Of a stretch of 64,000 nucleotides of DNA, positions 52,216 to 64,000 are shown piece after piece. Origin of the DNA: Tyto alba. Its lineage: Eukaryota; Chordata; Aves; Strigiformes; Tytonidae. Below the pieces are notes generated by a model. It ran no database searches, was not told the origin of the DNA, and saw only the letters and a list, made by a program, of their open reading frames with translations. Both the position numbers and the translations under genes were made by a program. The DNA is taken from NCBI RefSeq assembly GCF_018691265.1, contig NW_024881321.1, forward strand, positions 25,827,698 through 25,891,697. Reading direction: 5' to 3'. How positions within the stretch are numbered: position 1 is the stretch's first letter; the number at the start of each line of letters is the position of its first letter.

Positions 52216-52249
52216 ATCAGACGCTGCATCTGATTAGCAATTTTGCTAA
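52216..52249. repeat. Cluster of inverted repeats with ATTAG-type cores
   Basis: ATCAGA at 52216-52221 pairs with TCTGAT at 52229-52234 (7-base spacer). TTAGCAA at 52234-52240 pairs with TTGCTAA at 52243-52249 (2-base spacer). A further CAGATTAGG follows. No repeat family is recognised here. A regulatory role is only a possibility. Confidence 0.55.
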
Positions 52250-53881
52250 CGCGAATTTCAGATTAGGTCTTTTCTTCTTTGCCTTTGCTCTGTTGACTGG
52301 CTGTGGTAGAAATTGACTAAAATGATGAAATACTCTATTTTTAATCTTCCCAGCGAGAATCAAATGATCAAACTGCTGCTGAGCAACATCTTGGTCAATT
52401 GAATAAGTCTCCTAGACTTTGCAAAAGAATGTGCTGAGCAAATGTGAAGGGTTCACAAAGCCATTTAATAACAAACTGCTTGCAGAGCTGTTCAATATTG
52501 TTTGAAGGAATCACTGCTGAAGTATAGTGGTCATATGCTTTGTATTTCATAAAGGCTTTTATAAAACAGTCCTCAATCCAAAGGTGAGCCTGACATTGCT
52601 CAGAAAAGATTTGTGAAATGGCATGTGATAAACCATAGCTCAGAGTTTTAGTAACTTCAGTGGAATCCTCCTATAATTCATTTCTAACATAAAAGTGATT
52701 AAGTCTTAAACTTAATCCTAATGAAAAAGTAGTTTATTAACAATGGAACTACATTATATCTGCTATAAAACTGAAGAACCAGTCATGGCTGAGAAGAGCA
52801 AGGGAACAATCAGCTTGGTTTTTCTGGTAAGTTCTTGGAAGTCCAGTAATATCTACTTAATTAATACATATTTAAATATTAAATTATTTATAATGATTTA
52901 ATTATTTCTTAGTAATTAGATGATGGCTTAAGTGGTTCTTGAGCCTCTTGGGAGTCTAAAATCTGTCTAATGGTATGTTACTCTACAGTCTTTGTCAAAG
53001 GGCAAGAAAAAGAGAAAACTTGCATTGCACTGAGAGTGTGGAAAAACAAACATGAGAAGTACTTTGGCTTTCCATCACGTCTACAGTGTGTCTAAAAAGA
53101 ATGCATGTAGCAGTCTGTATTTAGTCTTCTAAACTTCAGCACATACAGGATCTGTAATCGTTGCTTTTGCTCATATTCTGTTCTCCACTGAAGTTAGCTG
53201 AAGCATTGAACAAGACTCAAGTAGGATAAAGTTACACATTATTTATAATCAAAGGTTGTGATCTCTGAAATGAGAATAAAGAAAAACATAGAACTGAAAG
53301 TGTTTACATTCACATGAGGGAGCGTTAAAAGATTCTCCAGGTGTATAATAGCAAGAACATATACTTTAGGCGTTCTTGAAAATAATTATGTACTTTTATA
53401 GCCTGTAAGACTTGGATGATGTGGCTTTTCTGTTTATTAGCTTATTTATAACATATTTGTGGCATATATATATTGCATAATTGTAGTATGTAAACATTTT
53501 ATCAGAACTCACTTGTTTTAATATTTCTGTATCATTTACAATTAATATTGAAACATAAAACTGAGAAAACATAGTCTAGCCAACTAGAAGAAAGTGTAAC
53601 CAAACAGGGTGAAGTTCATAAAACAATATTTACACTGACAAATCGATCCTAATTATATGAGTTGATAAAAAGTGAGTGGACAAGGAGATTTTCATAACGA
53701 TTATTTTCATGAGATATGATTACACTGTTAAAAAAATTCAACCCTGCTGATAAAGCAAATAAAAATTTGCTAGTGGTAAAAAAGCACAAAGAAAATAAAT
53801 TTGCTGCTTTAACTTGGGATGAGATTAGAAGGAAAAAAGTATGAATAAAATTAATTTAATTGGGTATTGTGACCTCAGTCC

Positions 53882-53896
53882 TTGACAGCCTGTCAA
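53882..53896. repeat. 15-bp hairpin TTGACAG-C-CTGTCAA
   Basis: Perfect 7-base arms around one base. TGACAG is the core recognised by TALE homeodomain proteins (MEIS, TGIF, PKNOX), so this holds two opposed cores. A chance match is possible. Confidence 0.5.
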
Positions 53897-54430
53897 TACT
53901 ACATGCAGAAAGAATGGTGACTTAAAATGTCTTGCTTGTTTTCATTGTGCTTGAGATACTGAGACAGCGTGTTACTGTCATCTGCACAGAGTAATCTCTA
54001 CACGATTGATCTCTTGTCTTATTTCTGTATGTCTTTGACAATGGTTGAAGGGGAGATTTCTGTCACTATTAAATGCTGCAGAGAAAACATGGAACTTAGC
54101 AGGAGAGAATGTCAGGTACTGAATTATATCTATTTCACCTCTCAACTTTGAACCCCACAATTTATTTGTAAGCTTTTTGATTAGTAGCAAAACTTGGACA
54201 TAACCGATATAGGGTAAATGTGATCTGTTGTATTGTAAATTAAATCTCTGGAACTGATGATTTAGGGTATCTGGTTGTATATACTTCATAATAATGCGGT
54301 TATTCTTGTATATACATGTACGATCTCTAATAGATTACCAATATTAAATGCAACTTCTAAGAGATGACATTTCACAAGTTATTTTGTAGGGTGTTGATGT
54401 GGTTGTCATTGTCCTTATACAGTCATGCGG

Positions 54431-54474
54431 TTTGTTTTTGTTTTGTTTTGGTTTGTTTTTTTTTTTTTTTCCCC
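54431..54474. repeat. (TTTTG)n and T-run
   Basis: TTTTG-type units followed by a T16 run and CCCC. Confidence 0.9.
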
Positions 54475-55439
54475 TTCATATTATCTTACAAAGAATTATT
54501 TCTCTCTTTACCTGGAAGAAAGGTGGTTTCAGTTCATGTTATAGCCTCATTTATATCACTTCTAAAAACTTCTGAATTCTTACTGCAATCTTATCTCAAA
54601 TTATACCACTAAACAAGAAGCAGAAAAAAATATAAAACAAAGATCATCTATCTGTTTTGTGAAAAGCAATGAGATACAATTCCATTGAAGTTGTATGTAA
54701 GCATTCAGATATATGAAAAACATTTTGGAAGCATTCTGATATTACCAAAGCATCTGTTCATCTAAAGGACAGGGAGCTTTTAAAAGCCAGTGGTAATACA
54801 GTGTTAATAGCTGCAATGTACTTGGCATCAAATTTTGCCTAGTAATTTTTGCATTGACACTTGCAGCCTTTTTTTGATCCATAGCATATCTTACAAAGAA
54901 ATTCCCTTTCTTGAATGAAAAATTTCAGATGATGAAGGATTTGTGGTATTCTTTAGGTAAGTCACTTCAGTGATTAATGTCCTGAGTACTGAAAAATATG
55001 TACCTTATTCTGATGTAAAGTAGCCTAGTATTAGCTTCCATTCACTTAATCTTGTTTTTTACCACTTATTGTCATGCATCGTTTGTGCACGTAGGACAGG
55101 GTAAGAGATTTCCTAGGTATGTATATTCTGAAAATCTGTGCAGACAGTTTTGAAGATTCTGTACTTTCACCACCATATTCAGGTGTTTGGAATGCTGTTA
55201 TATGTACATTATACCCGATGAAATAAACCACTGTTAATGCACTGGTGGTGAATGTACTTAGTCGGTAGTGAGTTACCGTGACAGCTTAGTGTAAATGTCC
55301 TGCAACCATTACACTTGTATACTTCTTAAGTATGTGGAATTCAGGAAGCATAGGAATCACTATTCATGTGCAGTTTAAGCTGTAAAAATATGGAAAACCG
55401 TATGGAAATGTACTGTTCATGGTCATGTAATCTGCTGAC

Positions 55440-55925
55440 TTCTCTTCCTTAATTTGGGCTGAACTTCTTAAATCTCTCAGTATAAATCATGGGTTATAGA
55501 TTTGATTTGATCTTGCTATTGTTTTCTGAATCCTTTCTAACTTTCTTCCATTCTTCTTGAAAAGGTGGCACAGGATTTTAATACTGGTTTCACTGATTTC
55601 GTGTATGGGTGCATTAATTCTGACCTGATATGCACCCAAGGACTGGGCTGTGCTTTTTAACTGTCTTGTCACAACAGCAGTCATAGCTTAGCTCTCTGTA
55701 TGCCAATATTCCTAGGTGCCTCAGTATCAGTTTAATTCAAGATACTGCTTTACTTGTCTTATATTCCTCTGGCCTTGCATTTGACAACTATATTTTGTCT
55801 TGGGCTGTGCAAATAACTGCATATTACCAAAAGATCCAGATTTAGCTGTATGATTGGCCTCACCACATCATTATTTGTATCTCCACCAATTTTATGTCAT
55901 CTGCAAATTCTATCAGCAATGATTT
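55440..55925 (-). mobile_element. Ancient CR1-type LINE fragment with an intact-looking FADD box
   Basis: On the minus strand, EFADDIKLVE is encoded across about 55887-55912, with F-A-D-D at 55896-55907. Further along the minus strand come TRQLKSTAQSLGAY for the KKAN..LGC segment and HLFKKNGRKLERIQKTIARS at about 55500-55580 for the FKKDxxKLExVQRRA segment. Then TTTAAGAAGTTCAGCCC matches the LRELxLF segment. The frame is broken elsewhere. Upstream of the FADD box (rightwards, past 55925) similarity is lost. Confidence 0.72.
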
Positions 55926-58900
55926 TATCTTTTGTTCTAATAAATGCAGTTAGTCGCAAGATCTTAGAGAACCTAGTTAATCTTAGTGATCCAAAAGGGA
56001 TATTTACTCCATTTTTACTTCAAATAGTGCTTGTTCCTGTCTTAATTATTAATGCAAGGCTTTTATACCTTTAACCACTAGAAGTTCTTATGATCTCATT
56101 AAAAAATAGCAATGTTTCCAAGAAGACCTATTTTCCACAAAGTCATGGTTCTTGGAATTAACTGTGATTTATTCTGCACCTTTTTAAAAACATTCTGTTT
56201 TCATTTTTTGAGACATACTACATCATTTTGCTTGTGATCAGTATCAGGGTAGCATAAGTTATATGAATGATTTCTTTATATTTTTTTTAAATAATTATTA
56301 TCACAATATACTTTTTTTTTCAATCTTTCAAAAATTCTTCAGAATCAAGCATTTTTTAAAGATCCAGATTATTTGTTCTAGAGGCAATTTGTAATAGCCT
56401 TGGAGGAACATTGCGTAGTTCTGTTCATTTAGAAAAGTGTAATACTTGCTAGTTAATGTAGTTACTATGTAGAATAAAATGTCTTTATTACAATATGGTT
56501 TAATTGTCTATTTCTGTAACACAATTTTTCTTTTTCTGTCAGTTTTCTTGAAGATTGTCAATACTTTCCTTAACTGATGAAAGTAAACCAGTTTGATGTT
56601 GCTCTCACAGGGAGGTCAGTCCCTTACAACAGGTCTGACTTATTTTATACTTCGTGTGAAATTTAATTTTCTCCAAATTTAGGTATTGGTGATTTGGAGG
56701 TCCATATGTGAGCTAGGTATCCAGACTTCATTTAAAGTTACTGGAGGGAAAGAGGCATTTAGATAGCAACATGTTTTGCCATATCCTTTAGGAAGAGATG
56801 AATTGTTCTTTAAAATTACAAGTTCTCCATGTCAATTCTACAAGTGTAGACTAATATGATTAATTCAGATGTAGATACTTGCATCAGGTCAGATGAATCT
56901 TAATATCTCTCACAGTTTCCATATTTCTGGAAAAGGCTCTTTTTGGACCTATGGAATCATCAGAACTCTCCAGTGATCAAATCTTTTACCCTATTTAGGC
57001 ATGGAGTGAATTGTCTTCTGGAGGTATTTCTTTCCCTTCATTTACTATAAAGTGAATGTGTATGACTGATTTAGATTAAAACAACTTTATTAGACATCTG
57101 TATTAAAGTAGGTGAGATGAAACTCATCCTGTCCAGCTGGGCTCCATCGAGGATGGTTATAGTTTGTGCATTTTTTGATTAGGACAGTGCTAAATCAAAT
57201 GCCTGGAATGAAGTTTCTTCTTCCTTGAAAATCTAAAAACCCAACTCTGTTCAACTAAAACTGGTCTAGTGGTAAAACATAGGACACCACACTAAGGCAT
57301 CAAGATCCAGGAGTGTCAGAATGAGGAGAAATAAGTCAACAGCTCTCTGCAAGTTGCTACAGTAGTTCATGTTGTAGAGCTGCAAGGCATGTCATTCTCC
57401 TCACTGATGTTTAAACTAGGAGACTGCTATTTTCCGTAATGCGTTTTTCTTGCACTTTTCTTTCTTTAACGTACTCAAAGATGAAAGGAAAAAGTTGGAA
57501 GAAATCATCAGGGAGGGCAGAAGGTGGCAGAACATTATTACAAGTAACTATAACAAGTAACTTTGATCTGATGTGGTTGAAAGATAATTACATGGTTGCC
57601 ACAGAGAGGAGAGCCACACCTTTCACTTGTCCAGCACATGTGAAAAAAATACTCAGGTACAGGAGATAAAGCAGATATTGCATAGGATTCAGTAGCAAAA
57701 ATAGTCACAGTGACATTTTAGAGGCTCCTATAGTACCCTGTCTGACCGCTGGCTGTGGTTTCAGAAAGGATGTTACAGGCACTGTCATACCTGCCAGTCT
57801 CAAGTGGAATTCACTCCTGAAGCAGCTTCTGTTGTCACTCAGTGCTTTAGAGAATTAGACATACCTTCTTGGGACATTATATTAGGGATCCATTTTCTGT
57901 TCCTCAGGACAGAATCAAATCTATCTGAAATAAAAGAAAGTCAGAGGTTGGCACGTAAATACATAGCATGCCAGATTTAATTTGCAGGTGCTGTATTTAT
58001 GCCACTGTAAGCAAAACTACTTAAGTGGTGGACTTCTATTAAGGACCTTATTGATATATTTTATAAATTGCTTATAGATAGGGAATGAAAGTGTCCATTG
58101 ATCATATTACTTTGCAAGGTGATACTGACAAAATTTAGAATAAATATTATTCTTACTGTTTCCCATTGTCCATGATAGATTAATTTGATAGGCCATTCTT
58201 TAGCCTATCTTGAGAGGTTTCTGGCACCAAGATTTTGCAAAACCACATTTTATTGACAAAATTATTCTTCCTGGCAGGATGTTAATTTGCTTGGTACCAT
58301 GGACAGAAATTCCTTTGCCAATCAAGGCTGTCATGCAGAAAAATGTCATTGACCAGAATAACTCACTTTTCAATCTGGAAGTCTCCAAGTAGTTAAGCCA
58401 GATGTGGACTGAGTGCTGTCACTGATGTCAAAGATCCATAAATATTTTCTGCACTTGAAACAGGCCGGGCTTGGCATTAAGTATTGATAAATTTCTTGCT
58501 GTGTGCTATTTACCCCTACCGTCTGAAGAATGCCTTGCTTTATTTATTAGAGGATTTAAGTGTGTGTCCTGGAGGTATAATGATCTTAGGAGATTACTAA
58601 AAGTAAACACTTCTCATTAAATCAAGCAGTATCTTCTTCTCTGTTCAAAATCTGGCATTATATATGATATAAATCCTGACGTCTGTTATGATCCGTGGAA
58701 AGATTTTATGTTATAGTGTGAAGAGGTAAAAGATGAACAGCACATTGACAGTATGAAATAGCCGTGAAATTTAGTCATTGAGTGTTTAAGTGATATTTAG
58801 CTTACTATATTTCTTTAATCAGACTTGAGCGATATTGGCAGAAATGGCAGTGTGGCATGTCTGGATCTTAAAAAAATGAAGTGTATGCTAGCAAGTACTG

Positions 58901-61900
58901 AGCTTTTCATTTTACCGATAGCTTTACTGGCTTGGTAATATAGTATTTGAGGTAGGAGTCTAGTTAGAATTTAGATTGACAGGAAACAGGTTTTTCCCAG
59001 GACATTTAAATTTTTAATCAGCTCACAAATGATATGCTGAGTCATCCTTATTAATAAATCTACTAGAAATACACAAAATGCAAATTTGCAACAGGAAAAA
59101 AAAAATTGGGAACAAGTAATTTCAGGAGAGAAATTTTCAAGTTCTTTGCTTTCCCTTCCACATCAGTAAGTGTTTTATCTGACACCAGTGATGTTTTATC
59201 TTTTCTAATGGTATTGAAGTTTTTAAAAGGATTCTTACAAACTCTGTACATATTAGATTGCGCCTTTGCCTGAAATCTTGATATGAATTCTCATGAGGCT
59301 CATAGCTTTTAATATTTCTTGTAATATTCCTTGTATCATTTCATAGTTTTCTTAGCTGGCAGCAACCAGAGATTACAGGCACTTGGGGCTGATATACCAT
59401 ACACAATAGTTCACATAGATGAGAAAATGCTATCAACTAACCTTATTGCAAAAACGGTTCCTGAATTTAAGCTGAAACATTTCATTATATATGTTATTTC
59501 TGAAGGTACACTCTTGATGTCCATAGAAGTTGTTTGTCCTGGTTATTTCTAGGTTTTTATGATACAAGGTCAAAGGATACACACTGTTCAATAGTTCATT
59601 CTCTGTCTTTAGCTAAAAGTTGACATTTTGGAGGTGAGGTCATTTTACTGCAGACTGTCAAAGCACCAATTACAGTATAACTTAGTTTGCTTGCTCTTGA
59701 GCATCTTCCCTCAAGCAGATTCACTCTTCTAGAACTCGAGCATTACACTTTGGACTCAACTAAGATTTGAGTTGACAGTGTAAGAAATCGTTAAAGCAAT
59801 CCAAAATTCACAGTTCAGGCAGCTGCAGCCTCATTTTATCAACTTAATGGGTACTGTGCAGCAATAGCCTACAGTTAACTTACCTTTTCTGAATATGTCT
59901 TGAAGAAAGAAAAATGATCACCTCTTGTATCACTGTGGCTCCTGTGTTCATGTTTTTCGAAGTCCATCCTCACCAGGGCTTTGAATAATAAAATAAATAA
60001 GGGGCACTTACAAGCAGTCTGTTCTTCATGCTTTTGCACAGGCGCATGAGGTTGTTATAAAGAGACAGTGCTATGCAGAAAACCATGATCATGTTATTTA
60101 GAATCCATATGAGAAGGCAAATAGTAATTTATCAGAACAGTGACTCCCTATGGGCATAATTAGTGTTGAGATCACAGTAAATCAATTGCTGTCAGTTACT
60201 GACAAAGATAATTGCCCTCAACTGGAAGTTTGGGGAAAAGATTTGCTGTATTTACATGCTCTTGTTGTACTTCTTGGTGTTAAAGAGACTTCTGTTGCAT
60301 GCTCATTAACTTAAGAAACATTAAGGACTCTGTCTTCACCTGGTAGCTATTTAAACAGAAGTAATGACAGTAAAGCTTTGGCTTAGAACCTGGATCATGC
60401 AGTTCTTAGAAAACTAACTTGCATTAGGAAGCTTATATGTAGGAAAGATAACTAAGATTACTTCTCACTTGGCAAGAAGTATTCAACAAAGTTATTTTTT
60501 AATTCATGTTGATGGTAGTCTTACTCTCTCACTTGTGTCATAAATTGAGGTTTTTCAGTCCTATACAAAAGAAAACAAATACAGTGTTCTAGCCTGTAAA
60601 ATACAAAAGTTTTCAAATTAATTAAAAATCAAGTAACTAAGGGAATTTATGCTATTTCATGTCACTCTTATCTGACTACAATTCATTCTTGAGTAACAAA
60701 TCAAAGTTTGAAACCAATGAGATTTTTCAGTGGTGATTACAGGAAAATAGTGACATCTTGTAGGACTTTGATGTTAGAGGCATTTATTGTAGAAAATATC
60801 TGGGAAGTTCTTTGATCCACTTAAAAAAAAAAAAAATCCAAAGAGGAGTAGGAGCACTGAATGTCACACAAATATTAGTGCTCTCATTTCCTTCCCCTGT
60901 GCTTTTTTGCTTTGTTCCAGATGGATTCTGAATTTTGCGAGGTGGGAGTTTTAGGAAATTCAAATAAAACAAAAGCTCTGTGTATAACAGATGACTAAAA
61001 TGAGGAAAAAAACAACCTAGGAATCTCATGTTATTGTATTCCTCATTCCTTTATTCACTGTCATTGAGACAAAAAAAAAAAAAAAAGAGAAACAAGAAAA
61101 GTTTTAACCAAAAGTAGCAAAATATTACAAAGTTGAAAGATGGGGTTGAAAGATATGGCTAAAATTGCTTTAAGTCTGATTTATTTTTGTGATCCTCAGG
61201 ACTTTCAGTGGCTGTAGAAATACTTAATCTTCAGTTGGATTGTAGGGCCACTGTACATTTATGATTTTAAATTAGGCTTTATCTTCAGTATTTCCTTGAT
61301 GTTAGAGGTAGCACATGTATTGGTCTAGATTTGGCTTTCTTATTTTGGATTGGAGAAGTGATTTATGAATGTGACCTTCCGAAGCATGAATTAAAATCTT
61401 GTTGAATTAAAAATCATAATTTGTTAATGTGTGATGATATTTTTTCGAAGTTTAAGTGACTACCTTGGGGTAGTATTAGTTTATTATGGAGTTTCTTATC
61501 TTTGTTATAAACATTCTGTGTTGCAAAACTTTGAGAAAAAGAAAATTTTCTAAGATCTTTCCCTAAATTTTTTGAGACTATTATGCATGAATAGGGGTTG
61601 CTTGAGATTTGTGGAAGGTATTCTATTTGCTTTTTAAGAAACTAAAGAGGTAAAAAGATTATGGCTATTTTGACCATTTTTTACCATCAGCTTGCATAAG
61701 CCCAGGTTTGTTACACATCTTTCCTTCTTAAGTTATATTACAAAATAAACAAAGATAGTAAAAAATGTGTTTGCCTTTGTTCGGGATGTTTGCTTTATGG
61801 AAAAAGTACTGGCAAATCAGTCTCAAAACTCTTGCTAACTATGGGTCATCTCACTTCCCTAGAAATCAGGTGTAGTCTGCCTGATGTCATACTGGGCTCT

Positions 61901-64000
61901 GTTTTATCCCACGTAAGTACACCTCTTGCCCTATAAAAGTAAAATTTTCTCATCACATAAAAAAGCTAACATTAGTGTGTTGCAAAATCAGCTGCAAATA
62001 TTACATTGTCCCTACTAAATTTTCATCGTTATCAGTTATTCACAGTTGCACATTCAGTACTAAATTTGACAGTGCAATAATGCCAGTGTCTTATTTTGTA
62101 CAGATTTGTAGCCTTTTTATCTGTATGTTTCCTGGCTTCCTTTTTTTCAGTTTCAATTCCTGCCTTTTGATATTTTCTATGTCACTGTTAGGGAAGCTAG
62201 GAGTTAATCAAATTCTTTTACACATGTCTATGGCTTTGAGAAGCTTTTGCATGCACTCTGACCTGTGTAGTAAGGACATTTACAGGTGTGGTATGCTTTC
62301 ATACAATGAAATAAATCCAAATGTTCAAATCTTATATTACCTTCTTTATATAGTTTGTATACATATCTTTAAGATATTTTAAAAAAGGACCTGGTATCTG
62401 TTTAGTGTTCTTTTTCTGCTAACACTAAATTATTGAACTGCTGATTCTTATTCCTTGGACAGTAAAATTAACCTGAACCCCTTCAAGTCCTATAAGGCCA
62501 CACAGCACACATCTTGAAGTTTTAATTAATAAAGGAACCTTATGGTTCAAGAGAAAAAAAGGTTACAAAAAATACAGTTTAGAATACAGTTTGTCTAATT
62601 TAAGATACTAAGATAGGCATTGTCTCACTTCAAGTTTAGGTCACTCAGCCCTGGGGGTAGGGATAATTCACTCTGCAGTACAAAACTGTGTATTTATTAT
62701 ATAATGTTATGTTATGGAGTTAATGGAGACAGTGGCTTCAGGCAAACAGCCCAGTCTGCCTAATTTAGGTTATTTCTTCAGCTGAAAATACCAAGTCTGT
62801 CTGAGTGTTCAGGATCCAGAAAGATTCATTCTACTTTGGATTGCATAGGAGTTGAAACCTATGATATCAAAAATATGATGGAAAATTTAATTAATAGCTG
62901 TTACCCATCCTGCTGCAGATGATGCAAGTTTTTCAGGTTTCCTTAAGGATCATAGGTAGAGTTCAGATGCCTGTCTACCTAAACGTGTACCAAAATGCCA
63001 TTCTAGGCAGGAGAAGAGTTCAAAACTCTCAGAAAGAAACAAATGCAGCAGACTGTAATTACATGGCAAAAGAGCTTCCAGAGCAAACAGGCTGCTGCAT
63101 GAATAGGCACTCACAAAGTTAGGCAGACCCATAAAGTAGGGGGATGCACCATGTCCTGAAATATTTTCGGTAACACTGTAGAAGCATAAAGAGGATTTAC
63201 ATAAACTAGTTGCCATATCCATTTAAGTCAAAGAAAAATTTTCATTTAAACGGTGGGTTAATTAATATATGGTAGGCTTTTTGCTTTCACTTCAGGACTG
63301 GTCACTTGGCTAAGGTCAGTAATAGTTAGTATTCACAGCCATCCTTTTAGTAACTGACAAATTTTTAGTTACCAAAGACAACAGCACCATGGAAAACAAC
63401 TTCCCTCACGCTCCTTTTGCCTTCCACCCTCCTTTGCAAATATTGAAAGTGCATCTAGAAGTAAACAATAAATTTTATTACCAAGAGAGTTGATAAAAAT
63501 GTCTTATAATGAGAACAAGCTACAATTTCCTTTTTTGTTATTCAGACTGATCTGCAGTTATCTGTGGCAATCATCACTTTTCATAGTCAGTTGGCTCACA
63601 AAGCTGTAACGATAACATGTTTACAGTGCCAGTTCTTACATTTCTTGTACCTTGCCTAAAGCTTAAATGTAAGAGGGAAAAGCCATGCTTATATTATGAG
63701 GATCTATGTAAAGAATTTAACATTTCAGGTGCATATTTTGAAAGATTTTAATGATAATTCTTGCTATATTTAGTAATACTACTCACTTTTTCAGTATGCA
63801 ACGTGATTACACAGTGTGTATTTTTTTAAGTTACAAAAAGTACACTTCAAAAGTCCATGATGACAAAAGGCTTTCAATTTGCTGCATTGTAAAAAATTAT
63901 TGGTTAGGCAGCAATACAAATACTGTTCTCTCAGAGTTTGGTAGAAGCTCATAGGCTTACTTGTTGGTGATTAATAACCATAATATTTTTACATCACTTT
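55926..64000. other. Unassigned intronic sequence
   Basis: AT-rich with A-runs near 60824 and 61071. A 135-aa frame at 61975-62382 is the longest frame not tied to a repeat but has no known motif. Nothing else recognised. Confidence 0.5.

Larger units (their letters stand above)
47761..55439. other. Unassigned intronic sequence
   Basis: Holds a T22 tract, the inverted-repeat clusters at 52216 and 53882, and (TTTTG)n. No gene or repeat family recognised. Confidence 0.55.
12439..64000 (+). other. GPC5: GPC5 intron 2, 5' portion (51.6 kb, no further exon seen)
   Basis: GPC5 exon 3 is expected to be several hundred bases long and open, and no open frame with glypican motifs occurs downstream, so the intron runs past the window end. 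This fits the very large size of GPC5 in other vertebrates. The intron contains most of the repeats listed here and no independent gene that I can support on either strand. Confidence 0.8.

Noticed and set aside
61975..62382. 135-aa frame with hydrophobic stretches
   Set aside because: No known motif. T-rich sequence gives hydrophobic residues by chance. No splice or promoter context, and it lies within an intron.
1..64000. Bacterial-type systems such as operons, CRISPR or toxin modules
   Set aside because: The sequence is vertebrate intron with eukaryotic splice sites and LINE relics. No such structure is present.

Overview
The window reads as one AT-rich stretch of a bird genome lying inside a single large gene. 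Two independent signs point to a bird. Interspersed repeats of the CR1 non-LTR retrotransposon family dominate: their 3' ends, linker, endonuclease and reverse-transcriptase pieces can be read by translation. There is also one long LTR whose promoter, GGAGCAG-type internal units and polyadenylation region match a retroviral LTR family common in bird genomes. I cannot name the species.

The only protein-coding sequence I can support is one internal exon of 162 nt at 12277-12438 on the + strand. Its translation carries a Val-Cys then Pro-Thr-Cys-Cys-Thr pattern followed by Lys-Met-Glu-Glu-Arg-Tyr, which fits exon 2 of glypican-5 (GPC5) better than GPC3 or the other glypicans. It has a clean acceptor and a near-perfect donor. 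The window is therefore the last 12.3 kb of GPC5 intron 1, exon 2, and the first 51.6 kb of intron 2. Exon 3 should contain a long open frame and is not seen.

Layout: 1-12276 is intron 1. It holds a decayed minus-strand CR1 at about 3600-5480 and a short minus-strand CR1 3' end at 11788-11940. 12277-12438 is exon 2. 12439-64000 is intron 2. It holds a plus-strand CR1 3' end (14800-14877), an old plus-strand CR1 (18425-19180), a tRNA-like relic (about 21191-21275), a solo LTR in the same sense as GPC5 (25321-26391), old CR1 pieces (26570-26990 and 27490-27720), a CR1 with a large internal deletion (31375-32330), an old CR1 with a mutated catalytic motif (46620-47760), and an old minus-strand CR1 (55440-55925). 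Poly(T), (GTTT)n and A-rich tracts are scattered throughout. Most open frames are short and look like chance or repeat relics.

I found no operon, CRISPR array, toxin system or other new multi-gene system. The most worthwhile leads are regulatory: a sense-oriented LTR with a readable promoter, splice-donor-like site and poly(A) signal inside GPC5 intron 2; a strong G-quadruplex motif at 28565-28588; and a cluster of inverted repeats at 52216-52249. All comparisons to known families are from memory of those families, not from database searches.
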